Source of the DNA: Phaeodactylibacter luteus
Lineage (GTDB): Bacteria; Bacteroidota; Bacteroidia; Chitinophagales; Saprospiraceae
DNA: 64,000 bases
Direction of reading: 5' to 3'
NCBI RefSeq assembly: GCF_007993045.1
Contig: NZ_VOOR01000010.1
Span: 1 to 64,000, forward strand
Position numbers and translations under genes: made by a program. The notes under the pieces were generated by a model. The model saw nothing but the letters and a program-made list of their open reading frames with translations. It was not told where the DNA came from and searched no databases. Positions 17,912-26,830 of this stretch are shown one piece after another. Every line of letters starts with the position of its first letter. The first letter of the stretch is position 1.

Positions 17912-18832
17912 TCAATCCTCTTTCGGCAAAAAGCCATCCACCTGCTGATAAGCGGCAATTACGGCCCGCTCACCTTCTTCCCCTTCCCCAGAGCTGCCGT
18001 GCTCCATGCCGATAATACCGCCGTAGCCTTTTTCATGCAGATATTTGAAGACATTCAGGAAGTTGACTTCCCCAGTCGTCGGCTCTTTCCTGCCAGGGTT
18101 ATCGCCCACCTGTATGTACGCGACCTCCCCCCAACAGGCTTCCAGGTTCGGCAAAATATTGCCCTCCTGTATCTGTTGGTGATAGACATCAAAAAGGATT
18201 TTGCAGGCAGGGCTGCCCACGGCCTGGCAAATCTGGAAAGCTTGGGCGGCCTTGGTGAGGAATTGCCCCGGGTGGTCCCTAAAATTTAAAGGCTCCAGTA
18301 CCATCACCAGCCCATGCGGCGCTAAGATATCAGCGGCCCGCTTCAGGGTTTCAACCACTCTAGAAGTCTGATAGCCCATGTCCTGCCGAAGATCAAGGTG
18401 GCCAGGCACTACGGTCATCCAAGTTGCATTGACCCGTTTAGCGACCTCCACGCTTTCTTTGACCTCAGCGAGGAACTGCTCGTGCCTGGCGCTGTCAGCG
18501 CTGGCCAGGCAAGGCTCATCCCAAAATATCGTATGAGCTACAAAAACCCCCATCTGCATGCCCCGGTCAAGCAGCGCTTTGGCTATGGCCTCCTGCAGGG
18601 CAAGCGGGCGTTTTTTCATTTCATTGTCTTCAAACCCACGGAAGCCCTGATCGGCCATAAAGTGGATCTGAGCGATAGGGTCCCCACCGGCCAGAGACTC
18701 GAACATCCCGAGGTGGGGGGCATAATTCAAGTTGAAAGCGGCATTGGGAGATAGCGGGCGCTCAGCAAATGGGGCTGCCAGGAAAGCACTCGTGCCCAAA
18801 CCAGCACTGTAGAGGAAGTTTCGCCTGTCCAT
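17912..18832 (-). CDS. Hydroxypyruvate isomerase-like TIM-barrel protein with Tat-type signal
   Basis: 306 residues from the Met at 18830-18832 (MDRRNFLYSAG), chosen because it gives a Tat-like signal (RRNFLY followed by a hydrophobic stretch); the frame runs on upstream without coding character. The rest is a xylose-isomerase-like TIM barrel: FRGFEDNEMKKRP, WMTVVPGH, LVMVLEPLN, CKILFDVYHQQIQEGN, YIQVGDNPGRKEPTTGEVN and MEHGSS. These motifs fit the hydroxypyruvate isomerase (Hyi) branch, with Glu, Asp and His metal ligands. Export suggests a periplasmic sugar isomerase or epimerase; the substrate is unknown. Confidence 0.85.
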   Translation of the reverse strand: MDRRNFLYSAGLGTSAFLAAPFAERPLSPNAAFNLNYAPHLGMFESLAGGDPIAQIHFMADQGFRGFEDNEMKKRPLALQEAIAKALLDRGMQMGVFVAHTIFWDEPCLASADSARHEQFLAEVKESVEVAKRVNATWMTVVPGHLDLRQDMGYQTSRVVETLKRAADILAPHGLVMVLEPLNFRDHPGQFLTKAAQAFQICQAVGSPACKILFDVYHQQIQEGNILPNLEACWGEVAYIQVGDNPGRKEPTTGEVNFLNVFKYLHEKGYGGIIGMEHGSSGEGEEGERAVIAAYQQVDGFLPKED

Positions 18833-18913
18833 GTTCTCGATTTTCGCCGAAAAGATAAGAATTCCCCCGAGTTTTAACAGACCTTGTTTATCTTTCCCGG
18901 CAATACAGCAGCA

Positions 18914-19438
18914 ATGATATCTCAACCAATATTCCTCATAGGGTTTATGGGCACGGGCAAATCGTATACCGGCCGGCAATTGTCTGAGCTGACCGGGCTC
19001 CCCTTTACCGATTTGGACGATTATGTGGAAGCACAGGAACAACAGCCCATAGCTGAAATATTCCGCTTGGCTGGGGAAAGCCGCTTCCGCGAAATAGAAG
19101 CTGCCGCGTTGCGCACGCTCGGCCATCGCCCGCAGGTTGTCGCCTGTGGCGGCGGCACCCCCTGTTATCATGGCAATATGGACTGGATGAACGAACACGG
19201 GCTAACGGTCTACCTGAAAGCCAGCCCGGAGCTCCTGACCAGCCGCCTCAAATCAGAGGCCGCCCACCGGCCTTTGCTCAGCGGGCTCAGCGAAGGGGAG
19301 CTTGAGCCATTTATCGCTCAGAAGCTGGCCGAGCGTTCGGCAGACTATGAAAAGGCCAGCTTGGTCATAGCCCAGGAAGGCTTGCCTGATCCTGCGGCTT
19401 TTCTGGCAGCCCATCTTCAGAACATCATTGGGCATTAA
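18914..19438 (+). CDS. aroK: Shikimate kinase
   Basis: 174 residues; phosphorylates shikimate in aromatic amino acid synthesis. It has the P-loop GFMGTGKS, DLDDYVEAQEQ (shikimate-binding Asp), FREIE, the GGGTP loop and the lid-region Arg in AHRPLL. The start MISQPIFLIG was chosen over a Met ten codons upstream because it places the first strand at the usual position. It is divergent from the isomerase-like gene, and its stop precedes the DUF429 start by ten bases. Confidence 0.95.
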   Translation: MISQPIFLIGFMGTGKSYTGRQLSELTGLPFTDLDDYVEAQEQQPIAEIFRLAGESRFREIEAAALRTLGHRPQVVACGGGTPCYHGNMDWMNEHGLTVYLKASPELLTSRLKSEAAHRPLLSGLSEGELEPFIAQKLAERSADYEKASLVIAQEGLPDPAAFLAAHLQNIIGH

Positions 19439-19448
19439 ATTGAACGTT

Positions 19449-20027
19449 ATGCATGCAGGGATCGATTACGGTAGCAAACTTGCCGGCACTACAGCCATTT
19501 GCTGGGCGGAAAACCACAAGATCCGTTTCGGGCAGAGCCAGAAGAAGAAAGATGCAGACCAGTTCATTCAAGACTGGGCAGCCGGCCACAGCCCTAAGCA
19601 CATTTATATCGATGCGCCATTGAGCCTTCCCGGGGTCTACACCTCCATAGCCGGATGTAGCGATTATTTTTACCGCGCAGCCGATAAAGCCCTGAATGCC
19701 ATGTCGCCCATGTTCTTGGGCGGGCTTACCGCAAGGGCGATGCGGATGAAACAGCAGCTGCAGGACAACGGTATTGAGGTATGGGAAGCTTATCCTGGCG
19801 GGCTCGCCCGGCAGCTGCCCCTCGACGCCGGGCGCTATAAAAAAGACAACGCCTACCTGCCCGCCGCAAGCCTTGTGCTTGCTGAGCTCACAGGCCTTGA
19901 AATGCCGGAGCCCCCGAAAAACTGGCATCAGTTCGACGCCGGCCTGGCTTTTCTCATTGGGCAACGCCGATTAAACGGCACAGCTGAGCCATTTGGACAG
20001 GAAGCAGAAGGGTTCATTTGGGTTTGA
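19449..20027 (+). CDS. DUF429-family protein (predicted RNase H-fold nuclease)
   Basis: 192 residues from MHAGIDYGSKLAG. A further Met lies seven codons upstream, inside aroK. DUF429 proteins have an RNase H-like fold: the first strand GIDYGS carries the first acidic residue, IYIDAPLSLP the second, and a C-terminal FDAGLAFLIG helix follows. EAYPGG and DNAYLPAASL are typical family segments. No activity is established for the family. It is probably in one operon with aroK. A repeat element begins 13 bases after the stop. Confidence 0.8.
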   Translation: MHAGIDYGSKLAGTTAICWAENHKIRFGQSQKKKDADQFIQDWAAGHSPKHIYIDAPLSLPGVYTSIAGCSDYFYRAADKALNAMSPMFLGGLTARAMRMKQQLQDNGIEVWEAYPGGLARQLPLDAGRYKKDNAYLPAASLVLAELTGLEMPEPPKNWHQFDAGLAFLIGQRRLNGTAEPFGQEAEGFIWV

Positions 20028-20031
20028 CCGC

Positions 20032-20260
20032 TGCTGGCCGGGCGTGAACCAAATTGTCGCAGGCGTTTATGCTTTCCGAGCTTTAGGCTGGCATTGGCCT
20101 AGCGCTGCGAAGGGGTGCGAAGCCCGATAGGGCCGAGCGGACAGCGAGCCCCGTAGCATAGCGGCACCTGCCCGCTGGCAGGGGCAGGCCCCCATCCTTT
20201 CGGAAGGGGCAGGCCCTATCCCAAAAAAAAAACGACAATCTGGTTTGCGCCCTGCAGGCC
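20032..20260 (+). repeat. Dispersed MITE-like element, full length, near-perfect 8-bp duplication
   Basis: The element occupies 20040-20252 (213 bp). The left end GGGCGTGAACCAAATTGTCG and the right end CGACAATCTGGTTTGCGCCC pair as 20-bp inverted repeats with three mismatches. The flanking octamers are TGCTGGCC (20032-20039) and TGCAGGCC (20253-20260), 7 of 8 identical. This is the cleanest copy of the family and a good reference for its structure: TIR, a core with CGAGCGGACAGCGAGCCCC, a C-rich hairpin, an A-tract, then TIR. It has no coding capacity. Confidence 0.88.
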
Positions 20261-20347
20261 TGGCCCTCCTGAGCAAGCGGCCGCCGTTTTGCAGTCCTGC
20301 GCAAATCCGTTAGCTTTGACAGCAGGCAACTGCTTCAACCATACCGA

Positions 20348-23300
20348 ATGGCAATAGACATCACCATCCCGTTTTACACCTTCCGGCTGCGGCTCGCCAC
20401 CGGAGGGGCGCTCATGACCCCCCTACAAGACCATCGCATAGCGCGCATCCAACAGCAGGCCGCAGCGATCGCCGAGGAGTATGCGGAGGCTTTCCAAAAG
20501 CAAGTCCTCAACAAAGGGCAATTGCAGGATCTGCTGAGCGCATTGCCCAAAGGGGATTTCCTTAAAGCACAGATCAGCGTTGCTTTCCCACAAGCAGCTG
20601 ACCAAATGAGCTTCCCGGCTTTCAGCCTCGACTTCGACTACTACTACAACCTCAACGAGGAGGGCGCTGCCGTTTGGGCTATTGTCCCAACAATAGGCCT
20701 ACAGGTGTACATCCAGAAAACAGAACTGCTGGAACAACAGCTCAGAGAAGCCATCACACTGGACTTTGCCAGAAAAAGGCGCCTGCAATCCGTACAAGAA
20801 ATAGTCAGTGCCATCTGGTACGACTCCGCTGAGCTACAACGGCAGGAAGTATCCCTAAAAGCCCCTGCCCCCAAAGACCTTGAAAAACTCAGCAAAGAGC
20901 AGGAAGATCAGCTGCTGCCAAAGGCCGCCCGCCTCCTGTCCGAAAACCTGCCCGCTTGCTATGAGCGGGAGAAAGAGCTGGGCGAACTGGCACGTGCCTT
21001 AAAAAGCAGTTTCCAGCGCAATGCGATTGTCGTAGGCCCTTCTGGCACTGGCAAAACGGCCTTGGTTTGGGAGCTCGCCCGGCGCAAAGCTGCCCTCAAA
21101 CTGAAGATTGAAATCTGGGAGGCCACTGCCTCTGGCCTGATCAAAGAGCTCATGCGCGATACCGGCTGGCAGGACAACCTCTCCCTCTTGTGCCAGGAGC
21201 TGAAAGGGACACATCACGTACTGTTTGTCCGCAACCTGCTAGATCTATTCGAGGTCGGCAAATACGAAGGGAACAGCATCAGTATTGGAGATTACCTGAC
21301 GCCCTATCTGAGCGCAGGCGAAATCACCATTATAGGCGAATGCACCACAGAGGAGCTCGCCCGCATAGAAATGCGCAGCCCGGGCTACCTGTCTCATTTT
21401 CAGCAGATACAACTACAGGAACCATCCGGCAATGCGCTCAACCGCATCATCAGCCAAAGGGCAGAGGAGATGGTCAGGGGCAAGCCTATACAGATTGCGC
21501 CCGATGCCATACAGGAATCTATACGCCTCAACCAACGGTTCAGCCCCTACGATGGGCTCCCGGGCCGCCCTATCCGCTTCTTGGAAAACCTGCTTTTGCT
21601 ACATCAGCCACAGCATACAGAGCGGAAGGCCGCAGCCGGGGCATCGGCCATAGACCGAACCGCTGTCATCCGTCAGTTTGTAGAAGAAACGGGCATGCCG
21701 CAATTTATGGTAGACCCTGCTTTGCCGATGGCCCCCAAAGAGGTCATGCAGCGCTTCAACAATCAGGTGTTCGGGCAGGAGGAAGCCGTAAACCGGATAA
21801 CGGGCGTGCTGGCCACCGTCAAGACCGCGCTCTCCCGGACAGGGAAGCCGATTGCCTCTCTCCTATTTGTGGGGCCTACAGGAGTAGGCAAAACCGAACT
21901 CGCCAAACAGCTGGCCTCCTTCATGTTCGGGGATACCGAGCGGATGACCCGCTTCGACATGAGCGAATTTTCGACCCCCTATGCCGTACAACGGCTTACA
22001 GGCATCAGCGCTGCACAGGAGGGGCTGCTGACCTCTGCCGTCCGCAAAAACCCGTTTGGCCTATTGCTGTTTGACGAAATCGAAAAAGCAGATGCCTCCT
22101 TCTTTGACCTGCTGCTGCAAGTCTTGAGCGAAGGCCGGCTAACGGACAGTCAGAGCAAGCTCGTCAACTTCTGTAGCACCATCATCATCATGACTTCCAA
22201 TGTTGGGGCCAGTAACCTCAACCTCAACCCCATCGGCTGGCAACAACAACTAGACGACAACAGTGTGAAGGCGCATTTTATCAACGAGGTGCAAAAATAT
22301 TTCCGGCCAGAATTGTTCAACCGCATAGACCAGGTCGTCCCCTTTGCCCCCCTCGACCCCCTCACCATACGCTATGTCGTAGAACGAGAGATCGAAGCCT
22401 TGCGGAAAAGAGAAGGCATCCGGTACCGGCGCATGAACCTCCTGATCAGCCCGGAAGTCTATGAACACCTTGCGGTAAAAGGCTATCACCGGCAATACGG
22501 GGCAAGGCACCTGCAGCGAACGCTCCGTCAAGAGCTGCTTATCCCCTTGGCCCGGGCGCTCAATGCAGAAGACCCCGACGACCAGCTCGAAGTCTGTGCC
22601 TCACTCGAAGAGGGCCAAGTAAAAGTCACCGCCAAAGCAGACCCGCTCGGGCTCGACCTCTTGCTGGAAGAGTATACCAAAATTGCATGTACCGACCATG
22701 CTGGCAGCCTTCGGCGGCAGGTTGACCAATTGCGGGAGGGCAATGCTTTTGTCCGGCTCCTCAGCGAAATAGACCTGATGAAACAGGGCCGCAAGCGCAA
22801 AGGGAAAGCCTTTTGGAAGGATACGGAAAAAGCCAACCGCTATGGGCAGCTTACCGATATGCAAGCTCAGGTGCAAGTACTCTGGGAAGCGCTAGAACAG
22901 GTGGAGCTGAAGTTTGCACGCTCTTGCCTGGGGATTTTACCGTACGACCCCACTTGGAACGACCACCTTGACGAATTGGAGCAAGAGCTCTACCAGCAAA
23001 AAATCAGGCTTTTCGCTACCCTCAAGCCAGAGCAAAACCAATGCCTGATGTCCATCTATGGGCAAGCCCCCAGCCAGGCACTTGAATTTTACCGCGCGTT
23101 GTTCCAGTACAAAGGGTACTCGTTCACGCTTTCGGCCCTATGGGCAAGGTGGGAAGCCCGGCAGCTCGACATCATCGCTACGCCTCTCCCCAGTGACATC
23201 TCTTTTGCCCATATCCTGCCTGAAGAAAAAGGGGACAGCCTCCTCGGCCTTAGGGCTCACATTACAGGGCATGGCGTGCTCTCTTACTTCAGCCATGAAA

Positions 23301-23569
23301 GCGGCAAACAGCGTTGGAGCCTCAACCCGGATGCCCCTGAAGACTGTATCATAACAGCAGATTCCGTTTTTGCAGAGCTGCCCGAAGGGCTCGGGCGCCG
23401 CAATTTATTTACCGCTTTCCACCCACAGCGCATAACCACCTCAAATCAATTCAAAGATAACTACCTTGGCATCAACCGGGAATATCAAGACCTGCAGCAG
23501 CTCCTAGCGCTTGTCGCAGATGAGCTCGACTCCCGTTTCGCCTCGGAAATACAAGCCTTTTTATTATGA
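20348..23569 (+). CDS. Atypical Clp-like double AAA+ ATPase with release-factor-like C-terminus (paralogue 2)
   Basis: 1073 residues, same layout as the protein at 248-3544. The non-Clp N-terminal domain (1-205) has a beta-rich segment (FDYYYNLNEEGAAVWAIVP) similar in pattern to paralogue 1. Domain 1 has a good P-loop, GPSGTGKT (230-237), but at the Walker B position reads VLFVRN (R295-N296 instead of Asp-Glu). Domain 2 is intact: GPTGVGKT (509-516), FDEIEKA (D576, E577), MTSN. The pore loop between RLTG and GLLT is the short ISAAQE (553-558), lacking GYVG. The C-terminal extension (from about 765) contains a helical stretch and, at about 905-1000, QALEFYRALFQYKGYSF and GHGVLSYFSHESGKQRW, resembling the RF1/RF2 PCRF domain. 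Its stop overlaps the subtilase start (ATGA). Function unknown. Confidence 0.9.
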   Translation: MAIDITIPFYTFRLRLATGGALMTPLQDHRIARIQQQAAAIAEEYAEAFQKQVLNKGQLQDLLSALPKGDFLKAQISVAFPQAADQMSFPAFSLDFDYYYNLNEEGAAVWAIVPTIGLQVYIQKTELLEQQLREAITLDFARKRRLQSVQEIVSAIWYDSAELQRQEVSLKAPAPKDLEKLSKEQEDQLLPKAARLLSENLPACYEREKELGELARALKSSFQRNAIVVGPSGTGKTALVWELARRKAALKLKIEIWEATASGLIKELMRDTGWQDNLSLLCQELKGTHHVLFVRNLLDLFEVGKYEGNSISIGDYLTPYLSAGEITIIGECTTEELARIEMRSPGYLSHFQQIQLQEPSGNALNRIISQRAEEMVRGKPIQIAPDAIQESIRLNQRFSPYDGLPGRPIRFLENLLLLHQPQHTERKAAAGASAIDRTAVIRQFVEETGMPQFMVDPALPMAPKEVMQRFNNQVFGQEEAVNRITGVLATVKTALSRTGKPIASLLFVGPTGVGKTELAKQLASFMFGDTERMTRFDMSEFSTPYAVQRLTGISAAQEGLLTSAVRKNPFGLLLFDEIEKADASFFDLLLQVLSEGRLTDSQSKLVNFCSTIIIMTSNVGASNLNLNPIGWQQQLDDNSVKAHFINEVQKYFRPELFNRIDQVVPFAPLDPLTIRYVVEREIEALRKREGIRYRRMNLLISPEVYEHLAVKGYHRQYGARHLQRTLRQELLIPLARALNAEDPDDQLEVCASLEEGQVKVTAKADPLGLDLLLEEYTKIACTDHAGSLRRQVDQLREGNAFVRLLSEIDLMKQGRKRKGKAFWKDTEKANRYGQLTDMQAQVQVLWEALEQVELKFARSCLGILPYDPTWNDHLDELEQELYQQKIRLFATLKPEQNQCLMSIYGQAPSQALEFYRALFQYKGYSFTLSALWARWEARQLDIIATPLPSDISFAHILPEEKGDSLLGLRAHITGHGVLSYFSHESGKQRWSLNPDAPEDCIITADSVFAELPEGLGRRNLFTAFHPQRITTSNQFKDNYLGINREYQDLQQLLALVADELDSRFASEIQAFLL

Positions 23570-24987
23570 CAAAGTTGATGACTAAACTTTTGCTGGCCAG
23601 CACCCTGGCCCTCTTCTGCTCTGCCTATGCTCAGGCACAGGGGCCCAATGCCTCATCGTCCCTGAACTATTACTGGGTCTCTTTTACAGACAAAACCGGC
23701 ACCCCCTACTCCATTGATGCCCCTGAAGCGTTTTTGTCCCCCCGGGCCATCCAAAAACGCGAGCGGCTTAATATTGAGGTGACCGCTGCCGACTTCCCCC
23801 CAAACCCCGCTTACCTGGAAGGGCTGAAAGCTCAGGGAGCCCGGGTACACCACCGCTCCCGCTGGCTGAATGCTGCCACCGTGGCCTGCGACTCTGCCAC
23901 TGCTGCGGCGCTATTGGCCCTAGACTATGTACAAACCGTAAACTACGTCGGGAAATACAGCGGCCAAAAAGGCCCCGGCGTCAAGCCGCTGAAAGGGATG
24001 GCCAAGCTGGGCAGCGAAATCAAACCCGACGAATACTACGGCTACGGTGCCCAGCAAATTAAGCTGATCAATGGCGACAGCCTGCACCAAATGGGCTTTG
24101 ACGGCAGCGGGGTGCTCGTGGCGGTCCTCGATGGCGGTTTTACGGGAGTAGACCAAAGCCCGTTCTTCGATTCCCTCAGGGCCAACGAGCAGCTCTTGCC
24201 CGCAGTAGATATTGTAGACATGGACGATGTGGCCTGGGAATCGAGCAGCCACGGCACCAAAGTCCTCTCTTGCATGGGCGCTAACCGTCCGGGGCTGCTT
24301 GTAGGCACTGCGCCCGGGGCTACTTATATCTGCATCAAGACCGAAGAGACCCGCAGCGAAACGCTTACAGAAGAATGCCATTGGGTGGCCGGGATAGAAT
24401 ATGCTGACAGCCTGGGCGCTGATGTGGTCAACTCTTCCCTTGGTTATACCCAGTTTGATGAAAATGAAATGAACTATACCCTTACTGACCTGAACGGCCG
24501 GAAGTCGGTTGCGAGCCAAGCGGCTGATATAGCGGCCAGCAAAGGGATGCTGGTCGTAACTAGTGCCGGCAACGAAGGCAGCAGCGCCTGGCGTGGGCTC
24601 GGCGTCCCTGCAGATGCTGCCGGCGCACTGTCTATTGGGGCAACCACCCTTGATGGGCGCAGGGCTTCCTTCAGCTCTTACGGGCCCACCGCCGACCGCC
24701 GCATCAAGCCTGATGTCTCCGCACCTGGCGCTTGGGTGACCCTAGCAGACGCTAGGAATTACCAGGTGACCATGGGCTCTGGCACCTCTTTCGCATCGCC
24801 AATTACGGCCGGCATGGTGGCCTGCCTGCGGCAGGCATTCCCTACGGCCTCTGTGGAGGAGATCTACGATGCCGTCCGGAACAGCAGCAGCCAAGCGGAT
24901 GTGCCAGACGCTTCTATCGGATATGGCATACCTGACTTCGTAAAGGCCTACCACCTCCTAAAGGAAGCTGATAAGCCACGCCCCTGA
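23566..24987 (+). CDS. Exported subtilisin-like serine protease (S8 family)
   Basis: 473 residues. A signal peptide (to about AYAQAQ, residue 25) is followed by an I9-like prodomain (about 35-125) and the S8 catalytic domain with Asp in VAVLDGGF, His in SSHGTKV, oxyanion Asn in SAGNEGS and Ser in GSGTSFASP. It ends DKPRP with no T9SS sorting domain, so it is probably periplasmic or released by another route. The ATG overlaps the stop of the Clp-like gene (ATGA), indicating translational coupling. An in-frame second Met is four codons in. The coupling of a cytoplasmic AAA+ protein with an exported protease is unexpected. Confidence 0.93.
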   Translation: MTKLMTKLLLASTLALFCSAYAQAQGPNASSSLNYYWVSFTDKTGTPYSIDAPEAFLSPRAIQKRERLNIEVTAADFPPNPAYLEGLKAQGARVHHRSRWLNAATVACDSATAAALLALDYVQTVNYVGKYSGQKGPGVKPLKGMAKLGSEIKPDEYYGYGAQQIKLINGDSLHQMGFDGSGVLVAVLDGGFTGVDQSPFFDSLRANEQLLPAVDIVDMDDVAWESSSHGTKVLSCMGANRPGLLVGTAPGATYICIKTEETRSETLTEECHWVAGIEYADSLGADVVNSSLGYTQFDENEMNYTLTDLNGRKSVASQAADIAASKGMLVVTSAGNEGSSAWRGLGVPADAAGALSIGATTLDGRRASFSSYGPTADRRIKPDVSAPGAWVTLADARNYQVTMGSGTSFASPITAGMVACLRQAFPTASVEEIYDAVRNSSSQADVPDASIGYGIPDFVKAYHLLKEADKPRP

Positions 24988-24997
24988 TGCGACTTGA

Positions 24998-25040
24998 CCC
25001 AAAACCTGCTGCCTTAGCAGGCAGCAGGTTTTGGGTTTTT
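24998..25040 (+). terminator. Strong terminator between convergent genes
   Basis: A perfect 16-bp stem, CCCAAAACCTGCTGCC (24998-25013) with GGCAGCAGGTTTTGGG (25020-25035), has a 6-base loop and is followed by TTTTT. It ends the Clp-like/subtilase operon. The minus-strand ABC gene stops at 25058, so the stem may work for both directions. Confidence 0.92.
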
Positions 25041-25057
25041 AGCGCAGCCTGCCTGCC

Positions 25058-26830
25058 CTATGCCTGCAAAATACCCTGAGGGATGGCATTGATCAACATC
25101 CGCGTATAATCGGCTTTCGGAGCATTGTACAGCTCATCGCTCAGCCCTTCCTCTACAATCTTCCCCTGGTTCATGACAATCATGCGGTCGCTCATGAACT
25201 TTACAACGGAAAGGTCGTGCGAGATAAAAATATAGGTGAACTTGTAACGCTCCCTCAGGTCCATCAGCAAATTGAGCACCTGTGCCTGTACAGAGACATC
25301 CAAAGCTGAAACTGATTCATCACAAATGATGAACCGGGGGCTCAAAGCAAGGGCCCGTGCTATGGCTATCCGCTGCCGCTGCCCTCCAGAAAACTCATGC
25401 GGGTAACGCTGAAAATGGGATGGCTCCAGGCTGACGGTCTCCAAAAGGTGCAGGGCCCGGTCTCGGCGCTCCACGTTGTTGCCGTAAAGCCCATGCACCT
25501 CCATGGGCTCCATTATAGCCCGCCCTATGGTCATTCTCGGGTTTAAGGAAGCATAGGGGTCCTGAAAGATAATCTGCATTTCCTGCCGCAGTGCTTTCCA
25601 GTCGTCGGGGTGGCGGCCCACCAGCTCCTGTCCTTTGTACCTGATGCTCCCTTCCCTGACCGGCGCCAGCCCTAGCAAGCTGCGGCCAAGCGTGGTCTTC
25701 CCACAGCCCGATTCCCCCACCAAGCCTAAGGTTTCTCCTGGGCGCACTTGAAAGGAAACCCCATCCACAGCTTTGATGTATGATTTGGGCTGCCCCCAAA
25801 AGGTACGGCCCGCCGGGAACCAAGTCTTCAGCCCTTCCACTTCCAAAATAGGAGGGCGGGAAGACAGCCCCTTCTCCCGCCGGCGCTGTTCCGCTGCCGT
25901 GATGCGGGCCCCCTTGAGCAACTGCCCCATATCAGTATCCTTTGCGACTACCGCTACCGTCCCGTCTGCTGTGGTTTGTGCCCCAATGAAATCGGCAACC
26001 ACTGGCAAGCGGCGCACCCGGTAATTCAGAGGGGGGCGGCAAGCCAGCAAACTCTTGGTATATGGGTGCTTAGGGGCACGGAACAGCTCGTCAACAGGCC
26101 CCTGCTCCACAATCTCCCCTTTGTACATGACCATGACACGGTCTGCGATTTCAGCGACAACCCCCAGATCGTGAGAAATAAAAATCACAGAAGCCTTTTT
26201 CGCTACTTTCAGGCGCTGCATCAACTCCAAGATGGCTTTTTGCACCGTCACGTCAAGTGCCGTGGTGGGCTCATCGGCAATAAGGACACCGGGGCCGCAG
26301 CTCATCGCCATCGCAATCATCACGCGCTGCTTCTGCCCGCCCGACAGCTGGTGCGGATAAGCTTTGAAAATACGTTTGGGGTCAGGCAGCTGCACTTCCT
26401 CCAACAGCTCCATCGCCCTCGTTTTCGCTTCTGCTTTGCTGAGCCCCAAGTGGTGCACCATCCCCTCTATCACCTGATCGCCACAACGATATACCGGGTT
26501 GAGGGAAGACATTGGCTCCTGAAAGATCATAGCCAGCTCCTTGCCCCGGTATGACCTCATCTCCTTACGGGGCAGCTGCAGCAAGTCCACAGGATGCTCC
26601 TGGCCTGCCTTATGGTAAAGGACCTCCCCTCCCGTGATCTGCCCAGGCTGAGGGATCAGGCGCATGAGCGAAAGGGCAGTAACGGACTTGCCAGAACCTG
26701 ACTCCCCAACAATGCCGAGTGTCTCTCCCCTGTTCAGGAAAAAACTCACTCCTCTTACAGCATTCACCGCAGCCTGTTCAGACAGAAATGTAGTTTCCAG
26801 TTGGTTTACGGTAAGTAATCGTTCCTCCAT
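25058..26830 (-). CDS. Oligopeptide/dipeptide-type ABC transporter, two ATPase domains fused
   Basis: 590 residues with two complete nucleotide-binding domains. Domain 1 has GESGSGKS, signature LSGGQKQR and Walker B VLIADEPT. Domain 2 starts near residue 325 and has GESGCGKT, signature FSGGQRQR and Walker B FIICDESV. The arrangement equals DppD joined to DppF, as in GsiA-type proteins, and each half keeps the peptide-family extension (HPYT, then a Cys-containing loop, in domain 1). It would energise import of peptides or similar solutes. No permease or binding protein lies beside it, so its partners are encoded elsewhere. It converges with the subtilase gene. Confidence 0.94.
   Translation of the reverse strand: MEERLLTVNQLETTFLSEQAAVNAVRGVSFFLNRGETLGIVGESGSGKSVTALSLMRLIPQPGQITGGEVLYHKAGQEHPVDLLQLPRKEMRSYRGKELAMIFQEPMSSLNPVYRCGDQVIEGMVHHLGLSKAEAKTRAMELLEEVQLPDPKRIFKAYPHQLSGGQKQRVMIAMAMSCGPGVLIADEPTTALDVTVQKAILELMQRLKVAKKASVIFISHDLGVVAEIADRVMVMYKGEIVEQGPVDELFRAPKHPYTKSLLACRPPLNYRVRRLPVVADFIGAQTTADGTVAVVAKDTDMGQLLKGARITAAEQRRREKGLSSRPPILEVEGLKTWFPAGRTFWGQPKSYIKAVDGVSFQVRPGETLGLVGESGCGKTTLGRSLLGLAPVREGSIRYKGQELVGRHPDDWKALRQEMQIIFQDPYASLNPRMTIGRAIMEPMEVHGLYGNNVERRDRALHLLETVSLEPSHFQRYPHEFSGGQRQRIAIARALALSPRFIICDESVSALDVSVQAQVLNLLMDLRERYKFTYIFISHDLSVVKFMSDRMIVMNQGKIVEEGLSDELYNAPKADYTRMLINAIPQGILQA

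Noticed and set aside
19449-20027. Missing MurNAc kinase for the murQ locus
   Set aside because: The GIDYGS start resembles an ATPase-fold strand, but the rest matches DUF429 and lacks the sugar-kinase phosphate loops.
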